The position numbers were made by a program, and so were the translations under genes. This document shows, in pieces, positions 12,340-23,220 of a stretch of DNA of 64,000 bases. Below the pieces are notes generated by a model that saw only the letters and a list, made by a program, of their open reading frames with translations, was not told the origin of the DNA and did not search any database. Location: contig JAAVVG010000003.1 in assembly GCA_012976225.1 (NCBI GenBank), forward strand, positions 868,001-932,000, given 5' to 3'. How positions within the stretch are numbered: position 1 is the stretch's first letter; the number at the start of each line of letters is the position of its first letter. This stretch comes from Golubevia sp. BC0850. Taxonomy: Eukaryota > Basidiomycota > Exobasidiomycetes > Golubeviales > Golubeviaceae.

Positions 12340-14873
12340 TCAAGAAGAAGAAGCAGCCAAACTTCCCCGGTCCGCGAGAGATCCCTTTAGATTTGAACCA
12401 ACTAATTCTACCTGTCTTCCAGATCGAGCTGACCCATCTCCTCCGTCTGGTTTACCCCATCCTCCTCCTCCTGGCGTGTGAATTTGAATACGATCGCCTC
12501 GACCCATCTTGGTTGTTGTCTGTCGAAGAGACCAGAGCGAAAGTCAGTAACTCCCGGATTCAAAGATCAACTAGCAACTACTCAAAATGACTCACCTTTC
12601 CCCCAAGATTGATGACTCTAGGTGGCTGAGAATTCGCCTGTCCTTTCTCTGTAATCAGCAAGTCTCCATCTTTCTCTCGACGTTGCTTGACCCAAAGATT
12701 GATTCCACACTTTGCTTCTCCTCCGCCTTCAAGACCCCAAGGATGATAGACTCGTCGTTCACTCAAGATCGAGACTTGAATCTCAGGACTCAAGAACTCG
12801 ATCTCTCGTAAGACTCCATCACCACCTCTGAACTTTCCAATCCCTCCGCTCTCGTCTCGAAGAGAGAATTCTCGAACCAAGACCGGATATCGTCGCTCCA
12901 TGATCTCTGGATCTGTGATTCGAGTGTTCGTCATATGAGTGTGAACACCTGGGGAAAGGAGAGGAAGGGGGAAAAGGTCAGATTTCAGACTTCAAATGGC
13001 TGCTGGTCTTTGAGCGACGAACTCACCACTCGTTCCATGCCAAGATGGTCCAGCACCAGAACCACCAGCGATAGTTTCATAGTAGCCGAATCCTTCTTTG
13101 GTGTTCCCGTGCTCGTCAGTCCCCCCGAGACCGAACGTAAGACTGGAGAGTGGGAAGGAGAAATTTGTGTCAGCGAACGTCCCCTGAAAAGAGGCGACGT
13201 ACATCTCGGCCCTAGAGACATCCCATGTCCATCTTCCTCGAGTATTCACTTGTTGGTGTCTCCTTGACTCGCAGCCGCAGCTTTGAAAGCTTTGAGAACA
13301 ACGTCAGTGATTCTCTGCGAAGTCAGAACGTTACCTCCTACGACAGCGGCTGTATCAGAAGGATCCAAGAGACTGCCATTAGGAATCTTGATGTCGATGG
13401 GGAGTAGACATCCTTGATTCAAAGGAATGTCTCCGGCGACCATCGAACGTAAGCAGTAGATGATGGCAGAGGCTGAGACGCTCTTTGGGCAGTTGAAATT
13501 AGCGTGAACCTCTGGACCTGTTCCCTGAGAGAGGAGAGGAGAGGAGAGAAGGGAAGGAAGAAGACAAGCTGGTCAGCCGCTCTTTCCCAGAATCTCATCT
13601 GGCTCCTATCTCCACCTCTTCAGATGCCAGAGGCGGAATTGAGCACCAAACGTTTCGACGCTCACCTCAAAGTCAAAGACAGCTGATCCCTTCTCGGCAT
13701 CGATGCTGATTCTCAGCTCGATTGGAGTTCCATCATCCATGTAATCGATTGCGTGTAACTGATTAGTTCCTTGATCCTTAGCGACATGTTTCAGTAGGTT
13801 TCTAACAGCTAACTCTGCATTTTCTCGAATGAAAACCATATACTGCTGAACGGTTTCCAAGCTCCATTCTTCAATCAAAGATTGAATCAAATTGATACCT
13901 TTTTGATTTGCAGCGATTTGAGCTTGAAGATCCGATTCAACATCTCTCAAACATCTAGTTCCAGAGCAACCTGGATACTTTGAAGGATCTTGACAAAGAT
14001 GTTTTAAAAGTCCTTTACGATCGTAACTGCCTTCTTTGACGATCTTGAAGGATTTAATTTGAGCACCTTCTTCGTATAAGGATTTTGAAGTTGGTGGCAT
14101 TGATCCTGGAAGAATCCCTCCGATATCAGCATGATGTCCTCGACTTGCTGTGAAGAAAATGATCTCATCTTTACCTTGTGAGAAAACTGGGGTGATGCAA
14201 GTGATGTCTGGTAGATGAGAACCTCCAGCTGCTGGGTGATTGGCTAGAACCACATCTCCTCTTTTGAAACCTTGATTGTCTTGTGTCTTGAGGTATTCGA
14301 TTTGGTATTTAACTGCGAAAGACATTGATCCAAGATGGACTGGAAGATGAGGTGCGTTGGCGACTAGAGAACCATCTGGAGAGAAGAGAGCACAGGAGAA
14401 GTCGAGTCTGAGGGAGAGTAGAGAGAGAGGGAGATAAGAGGGCATGTTCAGCCGAAAAGCCCACTGTAGGTCTGAGGTATAGCTCTAGACTGATCGAGTC
14501 TTACCTCTCTTTGATGTTGGTAGAGATAGAAGTCTATCAGGAGAGCGGACGAGAAGGGAGGAGTGAGGAGAGGACAGCTTCTATCAGCAATGGGACACTA
14601 TCACTTGACGCCTCTTAGAGATTGAGAACAAGTTAAAGTCTAATATCATCTATGATTTATCTTTGACTCGTCACTATGTGCTTCCTCTAATGGCGAGATC
14701 TCTGTCTCATTGTTGCTTCAAATAAGCCAACCTCTATAATCTCCATCTTCCCTCAGCCTCATCACTTGGCTCACCTGTTGAAGAGACCTTCCCATAGCTT
14801 CTGCAATAGCCATAAATCTCTGACCGAATAGGCTCAGTAGAATGGGATCCGCTTGCTTAGTATCAGAGCTCAT
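12340..14873 (-). CDS. Stand-alone HyuB-type hydantoinase B / 5-oxoprolinase C-terminal half
   Basis: Seven exons (14873-14775, 14533-14505, 14407-13666, 13524-13250, 13142-13027, 12948-12596, 12519-12340) close in phase to give about 597 residues. Signatures of the HyuB half include [78 protein letters not shown] and the terminal [11 protein letters not shown]. In full eukaryotic 5-oxoprolinase an ATP-using HyuA half precedes this region in one chain. Here the ATG sits right at the HyuB boundary and the divergent gene begins 103 bp upstream, so HyuA is absent from the locus. The protein may pair with a HyuA encoded elsewhere, or act on another cyclic amide. One exon is only 29 nt, and the first intron is 241 bp. 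Confidence 0.9.
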
Positions 14874-14976
14874 CTTGACTGATGGTTACAAGGGGTAGAG
14901 GATGGAGGATCAGAAGAAGGTCTCCCGATAAGCTTCCTTCTCTTCCTTCTCTCCCTCTTCTTCCCCCAACCAAACG
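14874..14976. promoter_or_regulatory. 103-bp bidirectional promoter
   Basis: Only 103 bp separate the start codons of the HyuB gene (minus) and the PsuG-PfkB gene (plus). The half next to the plus gene is a C/T-rich tract typical of fungal core promoters and leaders. Both 5' leaders and both initiation regions must fit here or overlap, so co-regulation of the pair is likely. Confidence 0.7.
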
Positions 14977-17633
14977 ATGTTCTGCAGTCTAATTCGAAGC
15001 AATTTATCAACCCGATCTTCCCTCAAAGCTTCTTCAATTCTCAGTAAACTTCCATCCTCAATCGTCCTTCACGAAACAATTCTAGATGCACTTCATTCCA
15101 AGCAACCGATTGTAGCCTTAGAATCGACCATCATCACTCACGGTTTACCTTCAAATGACGATTCCGCTCTTCCAACAAACTTAAAATGCGCTTTAGATTT
15201 AGAAAAGACAGTTAGAGAGAATGGAGGAGTACCTGCAACGATAGCTCTCTTAGATGGGAAAGCTCACGTAGGATTGAATCAAGACCAACTCAAAAGATTA
15301 GCTGCTTCTCCTCATGAATCAACTATCAAACCTATAAAAGTTGGAGAGAGAGATATTTCAAATATACTGGCAATGGGGAAAGGTGTGGTGGGTGGAACTA
15401 CCGTTAGTGCTACTCTCTTCTTGGCTGCTCAGATTGGAGCTTCTGCTTTTGCTACTGGTGGATTGGGAGGGGTTCATAGGGGAGCTGAAACTTGTGAGTG
15501 TTGAATAGAAGAAGTAGAGAAATGATGAGGGAGGAATCAAGATGTTGACACATAGAATGATGGAAGCACAGAGCTACCTATCAGCTACTCTCATAACCTC
15601 TGATTAACCAAAGGTTTCTCTTCCTTCGATTTCAGCTATGGACATCTCTGCAGATCTCACTGCTCTATCTCGACATCCAGTTCCAATCTTCTGTTCAGGA
15701 GCCAAATCCATCCTAGACATTCCAAGAACGTTAGAATACCTAGAAACTCTAGGAGTTCCAGTTTCAACTTTTTCAAAATCAGGTCATTTCCCAGCTTTCT
15801 ACACTTCCTCTTCTGGTTGTAAAGTGAATCAAATCGATTCGATTTCTCAAGCTGCTAGAATCATTTTGGAACAAGAAAGACTTTATAAAGGATTTTCTTC
15901 TACCTCTCCAAGTCATGTCTTTGGAGTTCCAATTCCATCAAGTTTTGAAAAAGAAGGTTTGGAGATTCAAAAAGCTGTTGAAAGAGCTGTGGAAGAATCA
16001 AAGGAAAATGGAATGGATAAAAAAGGAAAGGAAGTTACTCCTTGGTTATTACAGAGAGTTAATGAAATGACTGGAAGTAAGTCTTTGAAATCGAATTTGG
16101 CTTTGATTTTGAATAACACCAAGGTTGCAAGTCAAGTTGTGGTTGAAGTTGAAAATTTAAGAAAGGAATGGGATCAAGAGAATGGGAGGCAGAGTTTTAG
16201 AGGAGTGGATTTCAATAGGGTTGAAGTGAGTTCTTGATCTCTGAAAGACCTTTGTATCTTGAATACTTTGACAAAAAGCGAAATGGTAAACCTTTTCTTT
16301 CATTCTTTCTTCTTCTTTTGGTCATTATTCTTTGCACCTTTTCAAGATCAAGCAGTCAGAAAGTCAACAAGGGAGGATCCTAGTTTTTGGTTTGGCCGCC
16401 GTAGATTTAACATCCCAATTTCAAAAGCTCGATTCCCAGACCAAATCTTTCGATGAAGCTACTACTTATCCTGGAAAAGTAAGGATGGCACTCGGTGGAG
16501 TAGGGAGGAACGTAGCTGAGGCTTCTCATCGACTACTTCATTCGTCAGCTCTGGGGAAACCTATCACCACGCTCGTAGCGCCTATAGGAACTGACCATTT
16601 TTTCTCTGAGGTACTAAGATTAGGTCTTCTGACCAAAGGAATGAGAATCGACGGACTTTTTGAATTACAGTCTCTGGAAGAAGAGAGGAATGCAACTCCG
16701 GTTTGCTCTTTACTTCTGAATTCTGATGGAGATCTTATCAATGGAGTGGCTGATATGAATGCCTCTGAAGGTTTGAATCCCAACATCGTTTCTGAAACAT
16801 TTGAAAAACTTCAAGTTCAAGATTCTAGGTTGACTGTTGTTATGGATGGAAATTTGAGTGTCGAGAGTATGGTTCAAATCTTGAAAGAGGTTTCTAGGCT
16901 TCGAGAGAGTGAGTGATACAAAAACGGTAGATGATAAGCATCCCTTTTCTGGTGATTGATTATTTCTCGATTCTTTTTGCCTTCTCCAGTTGGTCGACCT
17001 CCGATTCTCCTTTTCGAACCGACTTCACTCTCAAAATCCTCAAGACTTTTAAAGGCCTTCTCAAAGCTACCTTCTTCTATCAAATCCAGAGATTCTCTTT
17101 TAACGCTTTCAACTCCCAATGAAATCGAGCTTTTGAGACTCTACGAACATGCTCAATCAGTTGAATTGATTTCAAGTTCAAGCTGCAAACTCTCATCCGA
17201 AAAAGAAAAAGAACTCAAGCAACAAGCAATCGCTTTCAACCTCAAGATTAAAACCCTAGAAGCAGCAGAGATCCTATCTAAATCTGGATTTTTAGGATCA
17301 TTAATCTTGGTCAAGCTAGGTTCTAGAGGCGTCTTGTCGGTTCGAAGGCTTGGAAACCAAGAGGTTGAATTCAAACTTCACCCAATTCCAAAGGTTTTAC
17401 CAACGGATTCCGAGTTGAATACCACTGGAGCTGGTGATTCTTTTGCAGGTGCAGTCCTAGGATCTGCTCATTTGATTGGTAGTTCACCTTCAGAATGGGA
17501 TCAAGGTCTGCTGGAAGGAGTCGTTAGAATTGGACAGAAAGCTTCTGCGCTCACTTTGTTGAGTAGTGAAGCTGTTTCTGAGGAGATTGAAAGTCTGGGA
17601 GGTGAATTGAAGGAGCTGTGTCAAATGTTTTAG
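14977..17633 (+). CDS. Fused pseudouridine-5'-phosphate glycosidase and PfkB-family kinase
   Basis: Four exons (14977-15493, 15636-16225, 16347-16908, 16990-17633) give 770 residues. Residues about 30-345 match PsuG (indigoidine synthase A-like): VALESTIITHGLP, GVPATIALLDGKAHVG, GKGVVGGTTVSATLFLAAQ, FATGGLGGVHRGAE and SMDISADLT. Residues about 375-770 match the PfkB sugar/nucleoside kinases: RILVFGLAAVDL, ALGGVGRNVAEA and the catalytic NTTGAGDSFAGA. Together they would phosphorylate pseudouridine and split pseudouridine 5'-phosphate to uracil and ribose 5-phosphate. Such fusions occur in eukaryotes. The first 28 residues are Ser/Leu/Arg-rich without acids and look like a mitochondrial presequence. 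It shares a 103-bp promoter with the HyuB gene. Confidence 0.92.
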
Positions 17634-17901
17634 TCCCCTTTTCATTCAATTCATTCTTTGAAGTCATGCATGAAACGGGTCAGAGGGAAAGTCGTGATGG
17701 ATCGCAAACTCATTCTTCTCTTCTATTGCGATAAATTCAGATTGAGAGGTGAAAAGGAACAGGTGTCTACAGGGGGGGGGGGCGAATCAACTTTTTGGTA
17801 GTTTCATGTATGCGAACATATAGATGGGAAGTACAAAATTGACAGTTTGATCAAACTTTTGAGTTGAGGTTTATGTTTCTCCCTAGCTTCTTCATTTTGC
17901 T
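17634..17901. other. Convergent spacer with a G homopolymer
   Basis: 268 bp between two convergent stops. It holds a run of about 11 G at 17772-17782 and must contain both transcript ends. No gene is seen. Confidence 0.6.
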
Positions 17902-20900
17902 TTATTTCGAGTCTTTGTTTGCAACTTCCCAACCCTTCCCATTCTTCTCATCCTCCAACCTCTCCCTCTCTTCAACTTCCTCCATTTCTTTAGCTTTGCT
18001 ACTCCAAGGACCTTCTCCGAAAGCGACGTCCAACGCTGACCAAACGTTATGAACGTAATGAACTTTCAGGGCTTCCAACACCACTTCTGGTACGTCAGCT
18101 TCAACATTTGGTCGATTTTGAGCTGGTAAAATGACTTGAGAGATTCCGGCTCTGTGAGCTGCCAGGAGCTTTTCTTTGAGTCCTCCTACAGGAAGGACTA
18201 AGAATGAAAAAAAGTGGGAAGAAAAGAGACAAAGATTCAATTTAGTGTTTGAAGAAGGAACCTCAACCTCTCTTATCAAACGAGATACTCACCAAGACCT
18301 CTGAGAGAAACTTCACCAGTCATAGCCAGATCACTAGGTAACCTCTTCTCAGTGAGCAAAGAAACCAGACTGGTAACAAAAGCAACTCCAGCTGAAGGCC
18401 CCTCTTTGCCGATAGCACCTTCAGGCATATGGAGATGGATTTCATTCTTGCTCAAAGGACTAGTAGGTAAACTTTCCTTATCAGCTTTAGCTTCATCGTC
18501 TTGAGGACTAGCGATTCCTAATTCCTTGGCATTAGATTTCATCCAACTCAAAGCGACAGAAGCACTTTCTTTGATGACGTCACCTAATTTACCAGTTAAT
18601 CTTAGAGAACCTCCATTCTTGGAAGGAACCAGGGCAGTTTCAACAGGCATTAAAGAACCAGAACCATTTCCTAACCAACCTAAACCAGTTGAAACACCAG
18701 CTGGAGTTGAGCCTCTTGAGAACATTCGATCCTTTGCGAAAGAAGGTGGTCCTAGATAGTGTCGTAGAGATGGGATGGTGATGTCGACTTTGACTGAAGA
18801 GGGAACGTCTAGAGGAGCTCTTGGAGAGGTTGTGGTCTTTGGAGATGTTGAAGATGGATCTTTTGGATCGGCTGATTCTGGAGATGAAGATGCAGGGGTG
18901 GAAGAAGTGGAATCCGAAATTGGTGTTGTAGGTGGGATTACTGATTGAGTATTGCTCTCACTTCCACCAGCTGCTGAATTTGAGGTTTCACTCTTGTCGC
19001 TTGTGACAGAGTCGGTTAAAGTTTCGGAAGTGGTATCCAAAGCTTTTGGAGCGTTTTCTCCCTTCTCAGGTTCAGGGAAGACGGTCTCTCCGTGGTCTCT
19101 GACGATCTCGAAAGCAATCTTTCTGTACACCTTTTCTAACAATTTTCTCAAACCTCTGACTCCAGATTCTCTGGCATGATGTCTGATTAAGAATTCAATA
19201 GTTTCATCTGGTAGATTGACGTTTGCGTTCTGTAAACCACTTGCTTCTTTGGCTTGAGGAGCTAGATAATCTTTGGCGATGTTTCTCTTCTCATCAGCAG
19301 TGTAACTTGAGACTTCCATAACTTCCATTCGATCTAAAAGTGGTTGAGGGATAGTTTCCAGTGAATTAGCAGTACAGACGAAAAGAACTCTTGAAAGATC
19401 GACTGGAACATCCATATAGTGATCCAAGAAACTTCCATTCTGTTCTGGATCTAACATTTCAAGTAGAGCAGAGGAAGGATCTCCATTGTGACCTCTTCCA
19501 ATCTTGTCCACTTCATCGATAAGGATTAATGGATTTTCAGTTGCCACTTTCTTTAATGCCTGAATAGCCTTTCCTGGCATGGCACCAACGTAAGTTCTTC
19601 GATGACCTTTAATTTCTGCAACGTCGGATAGTCCACCAACTGAGAACCTAAAGAATTGTCTCTCGATAGCTCTAGCGATAGATTTTCCAATCGAAGTTTT
19701 TCCAACTCCAGGAGGTCCAACCAGGCAGATGATTTTTCCTTCTACCTTTCCTCTTAATTTCCCGACAGCTAAGAATTCCAGAATTCGATCTTTGACGTCT
19801 TTCAAACCATAATGATCTTCATCTAAAACTTTAGTAGCATGAGCAATGGAATAGTTCTCAGCAGAATGAACTCCCCAAGGAATGTTAGTTAACCATTCCA
19901 GGTAACCTCTGGTAACATTGAATTCACTAGCAGAAGGTTCAAGTCCTTGAAGTTTGTTGAGTTCTTCATCGAATACCTTTCTAACTCCTTCAGGCATATT
20001 CAAACTACTGATCTTTTCCTTGAATTTCTCAACCAGTTTATCTTTTCCATCAGTTTCCATTCCTAATTCTTTCTTGATTCCTTTCAGTTGTTCCATTAAA
20101 AAGTATTCCCTTTGTCTCTTTTGGATCTTAGACTCAACATCCTTCGAAATCTTAGATTGTAATTGAGCATTCATTAGTTCTTTCTTGAGGACTAGAAGAG
20201 CTTTCTGTAACCTGTCTTCTACGTTTAAAGCTTCTAAAACTGCTTGAAGTTCACCTACTTCCCCTGAAGAAACAGCAGCAGCGAAATCGGCCAACTTATC
20301 AGGTTCATCAAAGACATTTCCAGCTCCTTGAGAGATTCCGAAGTTAGTAATCTGATCTCTGAAAAGTGGATTTAAAGTTGCGATATCTTTGAAGACTGAG
20401 ATTAATTCCGATTTGACAGCTCTGATGACTGCTCCTTCTTTGTTGTACTCTTCGGTGCTTAGATTAGAGACGTTAACCAGAGAGACAGCATAATCTTGAA
20501 GGAAAGATGTCTGGAAAGGTGCAGAGTGCTTGGGCTCTGAGGAAGAAGTGATGCCTTCAGAAGTGATAGTTCCTTCTTCTGTTGCTTGAGTCTCTGTCTT
20601 GATGACCTGACTCTCAGTCTCGGTAGAAGTGGAAGTTGAATCTTGAGTTGGAGGGGTTGAAGCTGAGCTTTCAGAAGAAGCGGCATCGATAGGCTTTGGA
20701 GCAGGAGGAGTTGGAGTATCCAAAGTAGCAGGCCAAGGTTCCAATCCACCACTTGGAGTGATGAGCTCATCAATACTGATCCTCCTATGAGGATAAAGTA
20801 CAGCCGTAATCCCTTCTTCCTCTTCTTCTTCCTTTTCTTTCTCCTTTTCTTTTCCATCCTTGTCTTTCTCTATTGCCACCGACTCTTTCTTCTTATCCTT

Positions 20901-21812
20901 CTTTGATCCAGGTCCATTAATCCCACCACTCTGAGCTGAAAAAACATTTGTAATCTGACAGAAAACACCAGTTCTATGAACTTTTGATAAATCTGTGATA
21001 ACATCTGAATCATCTTCTTCATCTCTTAAAAGGAATGCACCTACATAAGGTTGACCTCTTTTCATAGATTCTCTGATAGCAGCGCAGACTGCTGGGTTCT
21101 TGATTACCACTGCTTTGTAGAATCCTGGGAACAAGGGTCTACGAGTGATTGGCAACGCTAGAACTTGAGGATAGACTGATGGAACTGTTTGTTTGGTTAA
21201 GGAATTTGAAGATCCACTTGAAGAGGAAGAACCTCCAGTTGTTGAGGAGGATGAGGATGATGAAGTGACTGACGATTTTGAACCTGATTTACTAGATTCC
21301 TCCTCCTTTTCAACATCTTTCTTTTCATTCTTCTTTGAATCTTCTTCAGTTGGGGTAGTTGGTTTGCCTGAATCTTGCTTTTCGATTGGCTTGTCACCAT
21401 CTTTTGCCTGCATTGACTTATCCCCTTCTTGCTCTTCTTCCTTCAGATGATCCTGATCTGATTCCTCTCCAAAATTGAACTTCCTTGGAGATCTAGGTTG
21501 GTGCAAAGTTGAGGAGATTGAGAGATATCGTTGACTGGAAGGAATGGGAATGACTGAAGATGGGATTGAGGAAGATTGTAAGGTTGAGTAGATTGATTTG
21601 GTTGAAGAATAAGAATGAGTGGACCTCGGCCATGGTTCAGGTTTGATGACTGAATTCAGTAAGATTGAATTTGAGGAGTTGGAGGAGTTTGAGGAAGTGG
21701 AAGCTAATCGATTGGATGATGACGCAGCTGAGGTGGTGGAGGAGTAAGGCTGTCGTAGAGAAGAATTAGAGATAGACCACCTCCTGGCAGTCAATCGGAT
21801 GGCTGGAATCAT
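17902..21812 (-). CDS. PIM1: Mitochondrial ATP-dependent Lon protease
   Basis: Two exons (21812-18293, 18197-17902) give 1271 residues, longer than typical Pim1. The N-terminus is Ser/Arg-rich with few acids, as in mitochondrial presequences. A disordered Lys/Glu and Ser stretch extends to about residue 210, then the Lon substrate domain begins ([17 protein letters not shown]). The AAA+ module carries Walker [10 protein letters not shown] near residue 699 and Walker [12 protein letters not shown]. The protease domain has the catalytic Ser in [10 protein letters not shown] near 1140 and the Lys in [16 protein letters not shown] just inside exon 2. A Ser/Thr/Pro-rich insert of about 90 residues (about 915-1005) separates the ATPase lid from the protease domain. 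Lon degrades oxidised and misfolded matrix proteins and helps maintain mtDNA. A TATA-like element lies 126 bp upstream. Confidence 0.96.
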
Positions 21813-21937
21813 GAAGTGACCAATTCAATGGAAGTTATCAGAGCTGGGGCAGAAGGGAGAGAAGGGGGAAGATGGAGATCGGGTGTAAGCAAAGGGAGCA
21901 AGCAGATTAGATCAGAGGCAGAGTAAGTGCTGATGCT

Positions 21938-21944
21938 TTTATAA
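21938..21944 (-). promoter_or_regulatory. TATA-like box upstream of the Lon gene
   Basis: TATAAAA on the minus strand, about 126 bp before the Lon start codon. The spacing resembles the TATA elements of two other genes in the window. Confidence 0.45.
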
Positions 21945-23077
21945 GCTATGCTCACCTTGGGATAATAGAGGAATGGAAATGAGAATAAGAAAGCCAAATA
22001 AAGATGAGAATAGAAGAAGATAAACAAGAAGAAAGAATTGCTCAAGGGTGCTTGGATGACAAGAAGAAAGGGAAGCAAGCTCAAAGCTCTGCTCAGCTCG
22101 CGCTTGGAGAGTGTACGTCAGCACAAAGAGCTCCGTGGCTGCTTAGTGCTTAGTCATTCTTTTCCTCCAAGCTGAGATCTGCAACTCCAAACGAATTGGA
22201 AAGACTTTAGATTCACACTTTAAAGTTCCAAGAAAAGTCCGAGAAGGCGAAAACGGTAGAACCATGAGGCAAACAATTCCCTCCCCTCCGATGGATAGAG
22301 AGAACTACAGCTAGATGACTCTTTTGCAATGCTGAAGGTGGACTCGGTTAGTTTTCGAAAGGCTTAAGCTCGCAGTTTAACATAATAGGTTCTGTCGGAA
22401 GGTCGGAGACCAATAAAGAGGAAATTCTTCCCTAAGACGAGTCCCACGCACAGTGTCCCCCCCCCCTTTTTTTTCTCTTTCTACTCCGCTACTCACACCC
22501 CCTCAAGAACGTAAGAAACTTGGGCCCTAATCCCTATGTGTACCACTAGGTACTCAAACCTTGAACCTGAAAAGGAAGAACACACTTTCTTCTTCCTTCG
22601 ATCAACAAGCGAAGACCTGAAGCAGGTGGAAAGTTTTCAAACCCACCACTCATCTACCCTTTATAGAATTTGATCTGAGTCCCAGTTCACATGCATATCG
22701 AAGGCCAACTCTTTCGAGGTCGGAGGAAAGTCATTGAAGAAAAGAGGTCTTTGCCGGACAACGACTCGCCTCAACAAAATCACTCCCAAGGATGCGGTTC
22801 CAACTATTTTCAGATGTTTCAACTGACGAATCACCAGGCTGCAAGGTTTCAGCTCCCAAACCAGAGGAACGGCCGACCAATGGAAGGTGAGGTCTTCCAA
22901 TTCACCCTTGACCCACGTATGGGTTGAGGGTATCTCTAACCCTCTGCCCATAGCTCCCGTAGCCAGCAGTAGACAGACACGAGGGTTCGACTCCTGCTCA
23001 ACTCAGTCAACCCCTTTATTCTATGCATGGACATCTGGGTTACTATTCATAGGGTTAATGATAGGAGACTGAAGTGG
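21945..23077. other. Long divergent intergenic region
   Basis: About 1.1 kb of the 1.4-kb gap between the divergent Lon and ATPase genes. It contains a C10T8 homopolymer block near 22457-22474. A tRNA-like patch at 22921-23004 has a B-box-like GGTTCGACTCC at 22984-22994 but no A box (see findings). No protein gene is supported. Confidence 0.5.
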
Positions 23078-23084
23078 TATAAAA
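23078..23084 (+). promoter_or_regulatory. TATA box of the P-type ATPase gene
   Basis: TATAAAA lies 143 bp before the start codon and is followed by a CT-rich leader (23100-23220). This is the layout of a strong fungal promoter with a short 5' leader. Confidence 0.6.
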
Positions 23085-23220
23085 GGAGGTTTCCCCTTTT
23101 CGAAGTTGCAGCACTCTCTACTTTTTCAGTCTCTCTCTTCCTCCTTTACCTCTCAAAACTTTCTTCAAGTCCTCTTTTCTATTTTCAACTGATCATTTGA
23201 CTTTTTTCTTCAATTTCAAG

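Noticed and set aside
20459-20857. Minus-strand Lys/Arg- and Leu-rich frame inside the Lon gene
   Set aside because: It is an out-of-frame reading of the Lon low-complexity region; Lon itself is open and conserved across it.
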